DNA of 64,000 nt from Variovorax gracilis. GTDB taxonomy: Bacteria > Pseudomonadota > Gammaproteobacteria > Burkholderiales > Burkholderiaceae_C. The stretch spans positions 496,001 to 560,000 of the forward strand of contig NZ_JASZYF010000001.1 in assembly GCF_030317115.1 (NCBI RefSeq). The letters are read 5' to 3'. The notes below the pieces were generated by a model that searched no databases, was not told where the DNA came from, and saw nothing but the letters and a program-made list of their open reading frames with translations. The translations under genes and the position numbers were made by a program. Shown piece after piece: positions 51,982-64,000 of this stretch (within the stretch, counting starts at the first letter, position 1; the number at the start of each line of letters is the position of its first letter).

Positions 51982-52058
51982 TGGTAGGCGCGATTGGACT
52001 CGAACCAACGACCCCCACCATGTCAAGGTGGTGCTCTAACCAGCTGAGCTACGCGCCT
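51982..52058 (-). tRNA. tRNA-Val (anticodon GAC)
   Basis: A 77-nt tRNA on the minus strand. The acceptor stem is AGGCGCG/CGCGCCT, the D-arm reads TAGCTCAGCTGGTTAGA, the anticodon stem CCACC/GGTGG encloses TTGACAT with anticodon GAC, and the T-arm contains GGTTCGAGTCC. CCA is encoded. It sits about 50 bp downstream of the relA stop. Confidence 0.97.
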
Positions 52059-52107
52059 AAGGATGTGTCCGAGAAGCCGTAATTGTAGCAGGATGCGAGA
52101 CCACTTT

Positions 52108-54348
52108 TCAGCGACGTCGTGCAGAACGCACGCCGGTGACTGCCGCGACCACTGCGAGCACCTGCTTCAGACGCGTCGCGTCCGCGATCTCGATGGTGAA
52201 AGTCATCCACGCGGTGCCCTTTACCGACTGCGTCTGAACACCGATCACATTCATCTTCTCGCGTGCGAACACATCGGAGATATCGCGCAGCAAACCTTGC
52301 CTGTCGGCCGCTTCGACAGCGACATCGACTGCATAGACAGAGCCTGCATCGCCCTTCTGCGCGCCCCACTCCACGTCGATGACGCGCTCGCCATCGCGGC
52401 TCGCCATCATGCGGAAGTTGCTGCAGTCCGAACGATGGATGCTCACCCCGTGGCCCTTGGTCACGAAGCCGCGAATCGCATCGGGCGGCGCAGGCTTGCA
52501 GCACTTGGCGAGTTGCGTCATGAGCGACGAAACGCCGACCACCAGCACACCGCCGCGTCCCGACTGCTCGCTGCCGCGCGCCTTCTTGATGATGAGGCCG
52601 TCGTCCGGGCCCGGCGCAGGTTCGGGCGGGCGCAACAACATCTCGATGTTGCGCAGCGAGAACTCGTCCTTGCCCACCACTTCGAACAAGTTGTCCGCCG
52701 ACTTGAAGCCGAGTTGCGAAGCAAGGTCCTCGAGCTTCAGCGCTGTCTTGCCTTCACGCTGAAGAAGCTTCTCGACCGCCTCGCGACCGCGTGCCACGGT
52801 CTCGTGCGTGATCTGGGCGTTGAACCAGGCACGCACCTTCGCACGCGCCCGATGGCTTGCGAGATAACCCAGCTCCGCATTGAGCCAGTCGCGCGAGGGG
52901 CCGCCTTCCTTGGCCGCGATGATCTCGACGGTCTGCCCGTTCTGCAGCGGCGTGTTCAACGGCACCATCGCGCCGTCGACACGGGCGCCGCGGCAGCGGT
53001 GGCCGAGACTCGTGTGCACCGTGTAGGCAAAGTCCACAGCAGTCGCGCCCTGCGGCAACTCGACGATCGCGGCGTCGGGCGTCAGCACATAGATGCGGTC
53101 GTCGAAAAGCCCCTGCCCCTGCTGGTCGCCGGAGAGGTCGCGCTCCCACGCCAGCAGTTGCCGGAGCACTGCGATCTTGGCGTCGTATTCCCCGGTCGCC
53201 CAGACACCCGCATAGCCCTTGTGGCCCGCCTCCTTGTACGCCCAGTGCGCAGCAACGCCATGCTCGGCATGGTCGTGCATTTCCTCGGTACGGATCTGGA
53301 TCTCGATCGGCTTGCCAACATGACCGCCAACGACTTCGCGCACCACGGTGTGGAGCGACTGGTAGCCATTGGGCTTCGGCCTGGCGATGTAGTCGTCGAA
53401 CTCTTCGTCGATCGGCTGGAAATGCGAATGCACCCACGCGAGTGCCGCATAGCAGTCCTTGACATCCGCGACCACCACACGCAGCGCCATGATGTCGAAG
53501 ACCTGCGCGAAGTCGAGCGACTTCCCGCGCATCTTCTTGACGATGCTGTAGATGTTCTTCGGCCGTCCCTGCACCGCGGCCTTGATGCCCTCAGCCGCCA
53601 GTTCGCGCTCGAGACGCGCACGAAGTTGCTCGACATAGCCTTCACGCTCGATGCGCTTCTCGTCGAGAAGGCGTGCGATGAGCTTGTAGGTCTCCGGCTC
53701 GAGAAAGCGGAACGAAAGATCCTCGATCTCCCACTTGACCTGCCAGATGCCGAGCCGGTTCGCCAGGGGCGCGAACACCTGCAGCGACTCGCGCGCGACG
53801 TTCTCGGGCGGAGGCCGCTTGCTGGCCGCCGCATGGCGCAGCGTCTGAAGTCGCGAAGCGAGCCGAAGCATCACGACGCGCAAGTCGCGCGAGAACGCGA
53901 GCAGCATCTTGCGCACGTTCTCGGTCTGCGTGCCAGCGCCGTCCGCCAGATGCGCGTGCGCGGTGGCAGAGCGTGCCTGCTTCTGCACGTGCACCAGCTT
54001 GGTGGTCTCGACCGCAAGCGCGGCGAAGTTGTCGCCGAACACCTTGGCGATCACCTCCTGCGGCCGATTCAGGTGCTGGCACGAATAGACCAGATAGCTG
54101 GCGGCCTGCATCGCCTCCGACCCGCCCATGGACGCGACGATGGTGGCAACCGCGTCGGCATGCGCGAGCGTGTTCTCGCCCGTATCCAGCGTTTCGTCGG
54201 CAATGAGCGGCTCGGCGAAAGCACGCGCACGCGCCAGCATGTTCTCCATGACGGGCGTGCGCTCGGCCGTGGCTGCCGACAACGGATAGTCGACCACGAG
54301 CTGTTCCGACGCGGAAGGCACGTGCAGGTTGGTCTGTTCGCGCTTCAC
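52108..54348 (-). CDS. relA: RelA, (p)ppGpp synthetase
   Basis: Ribosome-associated alarmone synthetase of the stringent response, 746 residues. The N-terminal hydrolase-like region lacks the HD metal motif (AASYLVYSCQH stands where the family has an HD pair), so hydrolase activity is probably lost. The synthetase domain has GRPKNIYSIVKKM and PNGYQSLHTVV, and the acidic EFDD (EXDD) signature of RelA rather than the RXKD of bifunctional SpoT/Rel. TGS (IYVLTPDAAIVELPQGATAVD) and C-terminal ACT domains follow. The start is a GTG at 54348 without a strong ribosome site. tRNA-Val follows the gene. Confidence 0.93.
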   Translation of the reverse strand: MKREQTNLHVPSASEQLVVDYPLSAATAERTPVMENMLARARAFAEPLIADETLDTGENTLAHADAVATIVASMGGSEAMQAASYLVYSCQHLNRPQEVIAKVFGDNFAALAVETTKLVHVQKQARSATAHAHLADGAGTQTENVRKMLLAFSRDLRVVMLRLASRLQTLRHAAASKRPPPENVARESLQVFAPLANRLGIWQVKWEIEDLSFRFLEPETYKLIARLLDEKRIEREGYVEQLRARLERELAAEGIKAAVQGRPKNIYSIVKKMRGKSLDFAQVFDIMALRVVVADVKDCYAALAWVHSHFQPIDEEFDDYIARPKPNGYQSLHTVVREVVGGHVGKPIEIQIRTEEMHDHAEHGVAAHWAYKEAGHKGYAGVWATGEYDAKIAVLRQLLAWERDLSGDQQGQGLFDDRIYVLTPDAAIVELPQGATAVDFAYTVHTSLGHRCRGARVDGAMVPLNTPLQNGQTVEIIAAKEGGPSRDWLNAELGYLASHRARAKVRAWFNAQITHETVARGREAVEKLLQREGKTALKLEDLASQLGFKSADNLFEVVGKDEFSLRNIEMLLRPPEPAPGPDDGLIIKKARGSEQSGRGGVLVVGVSSLMTQLAKCCKPAPPDAIRGFVTKGHGVSIHRSDCSNFRMMASRDGERVIDVEWGAQKGDAGSVYAVDVAVEAADRQGLLRDISDVFAREKMNVIGVQTQSVKGTAWMTFTIEIADATRLKQVLAVVAAVTGVRSARRR

Positions 54349-54498
54349 TGGAACGGATGCCGGATGGATGACTGCCGCCCTGCCTGCTTGCGAGCCTCGC
54401 GAGGGGCGAATGAAAAGGCAAGCTCGGTCATGGAAAAGGCGGGGTCGCGATGAAGATAATTCTCTCGTTGCATCCTAATTCATTCGGAGATAGTCATC

Positions 54499-55269
54499 AT
54501 GCTCAAAGGCAAAACCGCGCTTGTCACGGGGTCCACCAGTGGAATCGGACTGGGTATCGCACAGGCGCTCGCACAACAAGGCGCGAACATCATCCTCAAC
54601 GGCTTCGGCGACGTGGAAGGAGCGAAGGCTGAAATTTCCGCGCTCGACGTCCAGGTCGACTACCACGGCGCCGACATGAGCAAGCCTGCGCAGATCGAGG
54701 ACATGATGAAGTTTGCGGCCGCTCGCTTCGGACGGGTCGACGTGCTCGTGAACAACGCCGGCATCCAGCATGTCGCGAACGTCGAGGACTTCCCGGCCGA
54801 GCGTTGGGACGCGGTGATCGCGATCAATCTCAGCAGCGCCTTCCATACGACCCGCCTTGCCATCCCCGCGATGCGCGAAGCCAACTGGGGCCGCATCATC
54901 AACATCGCATCGGCGCACGGCCTGGTGGCCTCGGCGCAGAAGTCCGCCTACGTTGCGGCCAAGCACGGCATCGTCGGGTTCACCAAGTCGGTGGCGCTCG
55001 AAACCGCAACCACCGGCATCACGAGCAACGCGATCTGCCCGGGCTGGGTGCTGACGCCGCTGGTGCAGAAGCAGATCAACGACCGCTCCGAGCGCGGAGG
55101 CATCTCCCTCGCGCAGGCCCAGAAGGATCTGCTGGGCGAGAAACAGCCCTCGCTCCAGTTCACGACGGTGGAACAGCTCGGAGGCCTCGCCGTTTTCCTG
55201 TGCTCGCCCGCCGCGGAACAGGTCCGCGGCGTCGCATGGCAGGTGGACGGTGGCTGGACTGCGCAGTAG
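54499..55269 (+). CDS. bdhA: 3-hydroxybutyrate dehydrogenase
   Basis: Oxidises D-3-hydroxybutyrate to acetoacetate with NAD, in polyhydroxybutyrate reuse. The 256 residues are a classical SDR with TGSTSGIG near residue 10, NNAGIQHV near residue 88 and the active-site AYVAAKHGIVGFTK. The GWVLTPLVQKQI and LLGEKQPSLQF segments are typical of BdhA. The ATG at 54499 has GGAGA upstream. It is divergent from relA with 150 bp between starts. PhaR, 3 kb away, belongs to the same physiology. Confidence 0.92.
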   Translation: MLKGKTALVTGSTSGIGLGIAQALAQQGANIILNGFGDVEGAKAEISALDVQVDYHGADMSKPAQIEDMMKFAAARFGRVDVLVNNAGIQHVANVEDFPAERWDAVIAINLSSAFHTTRLAIPAMREANWGRIINIASAHGLVASAQKSAYVAAKHGIVGFTKSVALETATTGITSNAICPGWVLTPLVQKQINDRSERGGISLAQAQKDLLGEKQPSLQFTTVEQLGGLAVFLCSPAAEQVRGVAWQVDGGWTAQ

Positions 55270-55276
55270 CGCTCGC

Positions 55277-55981
55277 TTACTTGAGCTGTACCGAGCCGGA
55301 CACGTTGACCATCACGGTCGCCTTGCCGGCTTCGACCGGCACCGGGGCGTCGGACGAGGCCGCTTTTGCTTCCATCGCCATGATCCGGGGCTGGAAAGGC
55401 GCGCCCAGGTTGGCGTTGACTGACACCTCGCGCAGCGTGTAGCCGCTGAAGCCGAAGCGCTTGGCGAGCTCATCCGCGCGCTGCTTGAAGTTGTCGATCG
55501 CCACGCCTTGCGCCTCGGCCTCGGCCTTGGCCTGCTGCTCGCGGCTCAGGCTGAAGCCGATGTTCCTGATGGTCAGTGTCGAGATGCGGCCGGCCGTCTG
55601 CGCGATGCGCGGGAAATCCCGGCCTTCGAGCACGAGCTCGGCCGTGCCTTGCCACCCGGTCAGCGTGCCATCGCGGTTGCGGCGAGGCGACAGGTGGAAG
55701 TTGCCCGTGCGCACGTCCATCTGGCCGGGTTGGGCATTCTTGCGCGCCTCTGCCAAGGCGGCATCGAGCGCCGTCTTGAGCTGCGTCTGCACGGTGGCTG
55801 CGTCGGCGGCGTCACGCGAGGTGGAGAGCGTCATGCTCAATTGGTCCTGCTGCACTTCCACGGTCGAATTGGCCGACAGTTGCAGCACGTTCTGAGGCTG
55901 AGGCAGGGCCAGGGTCTGGGCCGATACGGCCCCGGCAGTCATCAATACGGCACAGGCCGCAATCCATTTGGCATTGTTCAA
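55277..55981 (-). CDS. SIMPL-domain (DUF541) secreted protein
   Basis: A 234-residue periplasmic or outer-membrane-associated protein of the SIMPL family, function unclear. A signal peptide (AACAVLMTAGAVSAQ) is followed by the conserved LQLSANSTVEVQQDQLSMTL strand and the RADELAKRFGFSGYTLREVSV segment. The start is a TTG at 55981 with GAGGA about 10 bp upstream; no ATG precedes the signal peptide in frame. It converges with bdhA, 7 bp apart. A second small secreted protein is encoded upstream on the same strand. Confidence 0.82.
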   Translation of the reverse strand: MNNAKWIAACAVLMTAGAVSAQTLALPQPQNVLQLSANSTVEVQQDQLSMTLSTSRDAADAATVQTQLKTALDAALAEARKNAQPGQMDVRTGNFHLSPRRNRDGTLTGWQGTAELVLEGRDFPRIAQTAGRISTLTIRNIGFSLSREQQAKAEAEAQGVAIDNFKQRADELAKRFGFSGYTLREVSVNANLGAPFQPRIMAMEAKAASSDAPVPVEAGKATVMVNVSGSVQLK

Positions 55982-56069
55982 GACAGCAAATCCTCAGGTG
56001 GACAAAGAAAAAGGGGAAAGCAGGCGCCCGGAGGGCGCGACCCAAAGGCGTTGGCCGGCGCGGCGCCCC

Positions 56070-56381
56070 TCACCGCGGACGCGGCATCACGCGCTCCGCC
56101 GGCTGCGGTTCTACCGACGACTGCAGGACATCGTGCGGCGGCGACCATTGCTGACGCACCTGCTGCCGCAATTCGGCCAGCTCCGCAGGTGTCAGGCGGC
56201 GGCCGGCGGCCGCCTCTTCGCGGCGCACTTCGTCCCGGTTGGTGGCCCGGTGGGCTTCCACCGCACCGCGCAATTCGGTGCGCCGCTGGTCGGTCACCAA
56301 CACGAAACCGGGAGACCCGGCCAGGACCGGCAGGCAGCTGCTGGCGAGCAACAGGGAAAGTATCGGAGCGTTGAATTTCAT
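56070..56381 (-). CDS. Small secreted hypothetical protein
   Basis: A 103-residue protein with a clear signal peptide (APILSLLLASSCLPVLAGS) and a mature part rich in Arg, Glu and Gln (EVRREEAAAGRRLTPAELAE) that is probably helical. No enzymatic motif is present. It is divergent from ompR, 170 bp apart, and lies upstream of the SIMPL gene on the same strand. It may be an envelope protein controlled by the adjacent OmpR/EnvZ system; this is inference from position. Confidence 0.68.
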   Translation of the reverse strand: MKFNAPILSLLLASSCLPVLAGSPGFVLVTDQRRTELRGAVEAHRATNRDEVRREEAAAGRRLTPAELAELRQQVRQQWSPPHDVLQSSVEPQPAERVMPRPR

Positions 56382-56551
56382 AGATTGCGTAAGACGGCAA
56401 GATCACTGTGCCATCCCTTGGCAAGCCACAAGCGTCCCGACGGCTAGCGCCCGCAAGTTTTGTAACTTTGTGTCAATCCGACGTGTAAAGCACCTCAATG
56501 GGGCTTCAACACCCTCAGAATTGGCGTTGTTACAAATTCAGCGTTGTAGAA

Positions 56552-57283
56552 ATGAATCAAACCCCCGCTCGCACAGACAAGATCGTGATCGTCGATGACG
56601 ACGCGCGCATCCGCGACCTGCTGCGCCGCTACCTGACCCAGGAAGGATTCGAGGTCATCGTGGCGGAAGACGGCAAGGCCCTGAACCGCATCCTGCTTCG
56701 TGACACGGTGGACCTGATCGTGCTCGACCTGATGATGCCCGGCGAGGACGGCCTGTCCGTCTGCCGCCGCCTGCGCGCCGCCAACGACCGCACGCCCATC
56801 ATCATGCTGACCGCCAAGGGCGAGGACGTGGACCGCATCGTCGGCCTCGAAGTCGGCGCCGACGACTATCTGGGAAAGCCGTTCAACCCGCGCGAGTTGC
56901 TGGCCCGCGTGCATGCGGTGCTTCGCCGCCGTCCGCCGCTGGAGGCTCCAGGCGCCCCGTCGACCGACAACGAAACTGTGAACTTCGGCCCGTTCAGCTT
57001 CGACCTCGGCTCCCGCACGCTCAAGAAGGATGGCGAGGAACTCTCGCTGACCACTGGCGAGTTTGCGATGCTCAAGGCGCTGGTACGCCATCCCAGACAG
57101 CCGCTGTCGCGCGAAAAACTGGCGCAGCTGGCGCGCGGCCGCGAGTTCGAACCCTTCGACCGCAGCCTGGACGTTCAGATCTCGCGCCTGCGCAAGCTGG
57201 TCGAGTCCGACGCCGCGGCGCCGCGTTATATCCAGACCGTCTGGGGCGTCGGGTACGTGTTCGTGCCGGACGGCACCACCTGA
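56552..57283 (+). CDS. ompR: OmpR-type response regulator
   Basis: Two-component response regulator of 243 residues. The receiver domain has the acidic pocket Asp15-17, the phosphorylated Asp59 (LDLMMPGEDG), Thr87 and Lys109 (GKPFNP). The C-terminal OmpR winged helix ends with YIQTVWGVGYVFVPD. The ATG at 56552 is preferred to one at 56498, which would add an atypical leader. The sensor gene begins 10 bp after the stop. The close match of the linker and C-terminus supports OmpR itself, the osmotic/porin regulator, rather than another family member. Confidence 0.92.
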   Translation: MNQTPARTDKIVIVDDDARIRDLLRRYLTQEGFEVIVAEDGKALNRILLRDTVDLIVLDLMMPGEDGLSVCRRLRAANDRTPIIMLTAKGEDVDRIVGLEVGADDYLGKPFNPRELLARVHAVLRRRPPLEAPGAPSTDNETVNFGPFSFDLGSRTLKKDGEELSLTTGEFAMLKALVRHPRQPLSREKLAQLARGREFEPFDRSLDVQISRLRKLVESDAAAPRYIQTVWGVGYVFVPDGTT

Positions 57284-57293
57284 AGCGCTGACC

Positions 57294-58781
57294 GTGGCCG
57301 CATCGATCGGCCCCAAGACGACTCAGCCGAGCCCCCTCGCCGAGGACAGCACCCAGGCCACCTTGCCCAGCCCGCTGGAGGGCATCGGTTCCCGGCGGCG
57401 CCGCTCCCGGATCCAGTTGGGCCTGAGTCTCTTCTGGCGCACCTTCTTCCTGCTTGTGCTGTTGCTGGTCGGCTGTACGGTCGCCTGGCTGCAGACCTTC
57501 CGCGCGCTCGAATACGAGCCACGCGCGATCCAGACCGCACACCAGATCGCCTCCCTGGTGAACCTCACGCGCGCAGCGCTGGTGTACTCGGACGCCATCA
57601 CACGCGTCTCGCTGATCAAGACGCTCGCCGACCAGGAGGGCGTGCGCATCCTGCCGCGCGAGCCGGGCGACCGCTTCCTGCCCTACACCAGCGGCGCGCT
57701 CGACCAGCGGGTGACGGAAGAGTTGATCGCCCGTCTCGGCGAGGGCACGACGGTGGCCAGCCGGGTCAACGACGAGCCCGGCTTGTGGATCGGCTTCACC
57801 ATCGAGAGCGACACCTACTGGCTGCTGGTCGACCCCACGCGCTTCAGCCGCCTCGACCGGCGCACGTGGATGATCTGGCTGGCGACGACCATGGCGCTCT
57901 CCCTGGCCGGCGCGGCTCTGATCACGCGCCTGATCAACCGCCCGCTCAAGCAGCTCTCACAAGCCACGTTGCAGGTGCGCGAGGGTGAGTACGAGGCGCA
58001 CCGGCTCGACGAGCGTGCCCGCACCAACGAAATCCGGGCGGTGAACGTCGGCTTCAACCGCATGGCCGACCAGCTTGCCAAGATCGAGCAGGACCGCGCC
58101 GTGATGCTGGCCGGCATCTCGCACGACCTGCGGACGCCGCTGGCGCGGCTGCGCCTCGAAACCGAGATGAGCGTCGCCGACGAAGATGCGCGCGACCACA
58201 TGGCGGCCGATATCGCCCAGCTCGACGCGATCATCGACAAGTTCCTCGACTACGCCCGGCCCGACCATGTCGACTTCAAGCCGGTGCTGCTGCGCGACGT
58301 GATCGATGCGTGCACCTACGCGGTGCAGGACCATGAGGACATCAAGATCAGGGTCGACGTACCGAACGACCTGAGGGTCATGGCGGACGACGTGGAACTT
58401 CAGCGCGTGATATCCAACCTGGTCGAAAACGCACGCCGGTATGGCAAGACGCCCTCCACCGGCGTCGCCGACATCACCATCCAGGCGCAGGCGCACAACG
58501 ACGCGGTCCTGATCAAGGTGCGCGACCACGGCGCCGGCGTCGCGCCCGCGCTGCTGTCCCAGCTGAGCAAGCCCTTTTTCCGCGGCGACGTCGCGCGCAC
58601 ATCGGCGGCCGGCGCGGGCCTCGGCCTGTCCATCGTGACGAAGAACATCGAACGCATGGGCGGCACCTTCGCCCTCACGAGCACACCCGGCCGCGGGCTG
58701 GCAGCGCACATCCGCATGCCGCGCGCCGCGTCAGCCAAGCCCGACGCCTCGCCGGCGAAGGACAAGGACAAGGAAAAATAG
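57294..58781 (+). CDS. envZ: EnvZ-type sensor histidine kinase
   Basis: Membrane sensor kinase partner of OmpR, 495 residues. It shows a basic cytoplasmic N-tail, TM1 near residues 46-67, a periplasmic domain of about 120 residues, TM2 near 191-212, a HAMP domain, the dimerisation segment with His277 (LAGISHDLRTPLARLRLE), and a catalytic ATPase domain (NLVENARRYGKT; VRDHGAGVAPALL). The start is a GTG at 57294; the N-terminal tail of about 40 residues before TM1 is longer than in E. coli, so a later start is possible. Confidence 0.91.
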   Translation: MAASIGPKTTQPSPLAEDSTQATLPSPLEGIGSRRRRSRIQLGLSLFWRTFFLLVLLLVGCTVAWLQTFRALEYEPRAIQTAHQIASLVNLTRAALVYSDAITRVSLIKTLADQEGVRILPREPGDRFLPYTSGALDQRVTEELIARLGEGTTVASRVNDEPGLWIGFTIESDTYWLLVDPTRFSRLDRRTWMIWLATTMALSLAGAALITRLINRPLKQLSQATLQVREGEYEAHRLDERARTNEIRAVNVGFNRMADQLAKIEQDRAVMLAGISHDLRTPLARLRLETEMSVADEDARDHMAADIAQLDAIIDKFLDYARPDHVDFKPVLLRDVIDACTYAVQDHEDIKIRVDVPNDLRVMADDVELQRVISNLVENARRYGKTPSTGVADITIQAQAHNDAVLIKVRDHGAGVAPALLSQLSKPFFRGDVARTSAAGAGLGLSIVTKNIERMGGTFALTSTPGRGLAAHIRMPRAASAKPDASPAKDKDKEK

Positions 58782-58899
58782 GCGGAGGCGTCCCTCTCAA
58801 CGCCACGGGAAACCTGCGGAACAGGCTTCGCCTGGCCGAAAGGGTTGCGCCCTGCAAGGGAGTCGGCGAAGCGGGACGGCGTGCGCAAAGCCCTGGGGG

Positions 58900-59385
58900 C
58901 TATTTGAATACCATGGCGATGGCGCGAGCTTCCATCGCCCGCCCCTCGCCAACCGGCCCCAGCTTCTCCGCCGTCTTCGCCTTTACATTGACCTGATCGA
59001 CACCGAGCCCCAGCGTTGCTGCGACGCGCTCGCACATCGCCGGAATATGCGGGGCAAGCTTCGGCGCCTGCGCGATCACCGTGCTGTCGATGTTGCCGAT
59101 CTGCCAGCCCGCGGCGCGTACGCGGCGCGCAGCCTCCGCCAGCAGTGCGGACGAGTCCGCACCGCGGAACTGCGGGTCGGTATCCGGGAAATGCCGGCCG
59201 ATGTCGCCCAGCCCGGCCGCACCGAGCAGAGCGTCGGTGATCGCATGCAAGAGGACGTCGGCATCCGAATGGCCGAGCAAGCCCGTGGTGTGGGGCACTT
59301 CGACGCCGCCCAGGACGAGCTTTCGGCCCGCCACCAGTTGGTGAACGTCCCAGCCCTCGCCGACACGCAGATTGAAAGCAGTCAT
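58900..59385 (-). CDS. ispF: 2-C-methyl-D-erythritol 2,4-cyclodiphosphate synthase
   Basis: Fifth step of the MEP isoprenoid pathway. The 161 residues contain [20 protein letters not shown] (zinc ligands Asp and His), [20 protein letters not shown] and the C-terminal [17 protein letters not shown]. The ATG at 59385 overlaps the ispD TGA (ATGA), the standard ispD-ispF coupling. Minus-strand genes end here; about 120 bp separate it from the convergent envZ stop. Confidence 0.97.
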   Translation of the reverse strand: MTAFNLRVGEGWDVHQLVAGRKLVLGGVEVPHTTGLLGHSDADVLLHAITDALLGAAGLGDIGRHFPDTDPQFRGADSSALLAEAARRVRAAGWQIGNIDSTVIAQAPKLAPHIPAMCERVAATLGLGVDQVNVKAKTAEKLGPVGEGRAMEARAIAMVFK

Positions 59386-60092
59386 GGTGCGGTGCGCCGG
59401 CTGCGCAGGAGCGCTTCCGCCAACGCGAAATCCTCTGAATACGTAAGCTTGAAATTCTGCGCGCTGCCCGGTACCAGCAGCGGGCCGAGGCCGATCGCCT
59501 CGATGGCGCTGGCTTCGTCGGTCACTGCGTCGCCGACACGCTCGAGGGCGTCGAGCAGCATGCCGATGCGAAACATCTGCGGCGTCTGGGCCAGCCACTT
59601 GTCGGCGCGGGTCGGCGTGCGGACCACGCGGCCTTCGGGGGATGCGACCTTGAGCGTGTCAGCCAACCGATGCGCCAGCAATCCACCGACGGGATCGTGC
59701 TCGCAGGCGGCGATCAGGGCCTCGACCTGCGTCGGCGTGACCAGGCAGCGCGCCGCATCGTGCACCAGCACCCAGTCATGCGGGCCGGCACCGGCGTTGC
59801 GCAAGGCACGCAGCCCGTTGCGCACCGTCGCAGCGCGCGTCGGGCCGCCCACGCGCAGCAGGTGCTCGCCCGGGCCCGGAAAGCGCGGCAGCACGATTCC
59901 CACATCCGCGTCGTCCGGCGAGACCACGAGCGCAATACCCTCGAAGCGGCCGACGAGCGAGCGGAACGCTTCCAGCGTGTGCTCGACCATGGGCCGACCG
60001 GCGATCCGCTGGTACTGCTTGGGCCCGACGCTGCCGGCGCGACTGCCCGAACCGGCACAGGGGATCAACACGAAAAGGCGGGAAGCGGACAT
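59382..60092 (-). CDS. ispD: 2-C-methyl-D-erythritol 4-phosphate cytidylyltransferase
   Basis: Third step of the MEP pathway: transfers CMP to methylerythritol 4-phosphate. The 236 residues open with the nucleotide loop [20 protein letters not shown] and contain [16 protein letters not shown] and [12 protein letters not shown]. The ATG at 60092 starts the conserved N-terminus; an in-frame extension upstream looks non-coding. It is divergent from mfd with 101 bp between starts. Confidence 0.96.
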   Translation of the reverse strand: MSASRLFVLIPCAGSGSRAGSVGPKQYQRIAGRPMVEHTLEAFRSLVGRFEGIALVVSPDDADVGIVLPRFPGPGEHLLRVGGPTRAATVRNGLRALRNAGAGPHDWVLVHDAARCLVTPTQVEALIAACEHDPVGGLLAHRLADTLKVASPEGRVVRTPTRADKWLAQTPQMFRIGMLLDALERVGDAVTDEASAIEAIGLGPLLVPGSAQNFKLTYSEDFALAEALLRSRRTAP

Positions 60093-60193
60093 GGGTGCAA
60101 CGGCGGCCAGCGACAAAGGGGCAGCCATTCTAGAATCGCCCTTCACACCCCTCGCCGGCTGGCGCGGGGTGTTCTGCATTTCCCAGGCACTCC

Positions 60194-63672
<3,479 letters not shown>

Positions 63673-63676
<4 letters not shown>

Positions 63677-64000
63677 CCGCCAAGGAAATCTCTCCCGGCC
63701 TGATCGTCCAGCGGTTCACGCCGCCGCTCGCGCTTGCCGATTTCAAGCTGATCGCGTTCGACATGGACTCGACGCTGATCAACATCGAATGCATCGACGA
63801 GATCGCCGACGCGGTAGGCAAGAAGGCCGAGGTGGCCGCCATCACCGAAGCCACGATGCGCGGCGAGATCAAGGACTTCAAGGAAAGCCTGCGGCGCCGC
63901 GTGGCGCTGCTGAAGGGCGTACCGGTCGCCGCGTTGCAGAGCGTCTACGACAAGCGTCTCCGGCTCAATCCGGGCGCCGAGCAACTGGTCGCGGCATGCA
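63673..64000 (+). CDS. serB: Phosphoserine phosphatase, partial (C-terminus off right edge)
   Basis: Last step of serine synthesis: hydrolyses phosphoserine. Only the first 109 residues are in the window. The HAD-family motif FDMDSTLIN supplies nucleophile Asp30 and acid Asp32, and ECIDEIADAVGKKAEV and TEATMRGEIKDFKESLRRRV follow as in SerB. The ATG overlaps the mfd TGA by 4 bp (ATGA). The N-terminus is short and lacks an ACT domain. Confidence 0.93.

Overview
The window is a high-GC (roughly two-thirds G+C by eye), tightly packed stretch of bacterial chromosome. Gene content and order point to a betaproteobacterium of the order Burkholderiales, family Comamonadaceae, most like Variovorax or a close relative. 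The evidence is the rpsB-tsf-pyrH-frr-uppS-cdsA-dxr-rseP-bamA-skp-lpxD-fabZ-lpxA-lpxB-rnhB series, the ftsH-folP-glmM series, a PhaR polyhydroxybutyrate regulator, a lipid A Kdo hydroxylase and a LexA with an E. coli-type SOS box. That placement is inference; no 16S gene is present.

Layout. 1-4.3 kb: a partial asparaginase, SOS-controlled lexA with a small downstream gene, a D-2-hydroxyacid dehydrogenase and a coupled MFS exporter. 4.3-6.5 kb: a large FimV-like membrane protein. 6.6-12.1 kb: five same-strand genes for acyl-CoA catabolism (3-hydroxyacyl-CoA dehydrogenase, PaaG-like hydratase/isomerase, Crp/Fnr regulator, ACAD11-type kinase, ACAD11-type acyl-CoA dehydrogenase). 12.2-17.7 kb (minus strand): GNAT acetyltransferase, glmM, folP, ftsH, rlmE. 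17.7-19.0 kb: yhbY and a glycosyltransferase. 19.0-25.2 kb (minus): DUF4149 protein, greA, Kdo hydroxylase, carB, carA. 25.4-40.6 kb (minus): the translation and envelope superoperon, from rpsB to a SpoU methyltransferase, with many start/stop overlaps. 40.8-44.9 kb: amidase, DadA-like oxidoreductase and the metabolite-repair enzyme Nnr. 44.9-48.0 kb (minus): an SDR and RNase R. 48.0-49.35 kb: tRNA-Leu(CAG) followed by a decayed integrated element that keeps an integrase N-terminus and one small gene. This is the only clearly accessory DNA. 49.4-54.3 kb (minus): rimO, phaR, a CxxC protein, tRNA-Val(GAC), relA. 54.5-64 kb: 3-hydroxybutyrate dehydrogenase, a SIMPL protein and a small secreted protein, OmpR/EnvZ, ispF/ispD, mfd and the start of serB.

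How the parts work together. The 25-41 kb block couples protein synthesis (S2, EF-Ts, RRF, UMP kinase) to building the cell envelope: undecaprenyl and CDP-diacylglycerol precursors, isoprenoids, outer-membrane protein assembly, and lipid A. The Kdo hydroxylase, glmM and FtsH (which in E. coli degrades LpxC) also bear on lipopolysaccharide. ispD/ispF near 59 kb complete more of the MEP pathway begun by dxr. PhaR and BdhA belong to polyhydroxybutyrate turnover. LexA, Mfd and RelA cover the DNA-damage and stringent responses.

No complete mobile element, CRISPR array, defence island or biosynthetic cluster is visible. The two most unusual points are the ACAD11-type kinase/dehydrogenase pair with its own Crp-family regulator, which may be a 4-hydroxyacyl-CoA route, and the tRNA-Leu integration scar with a UUCG-capped hairpin between tRNA-Leu and rnr.
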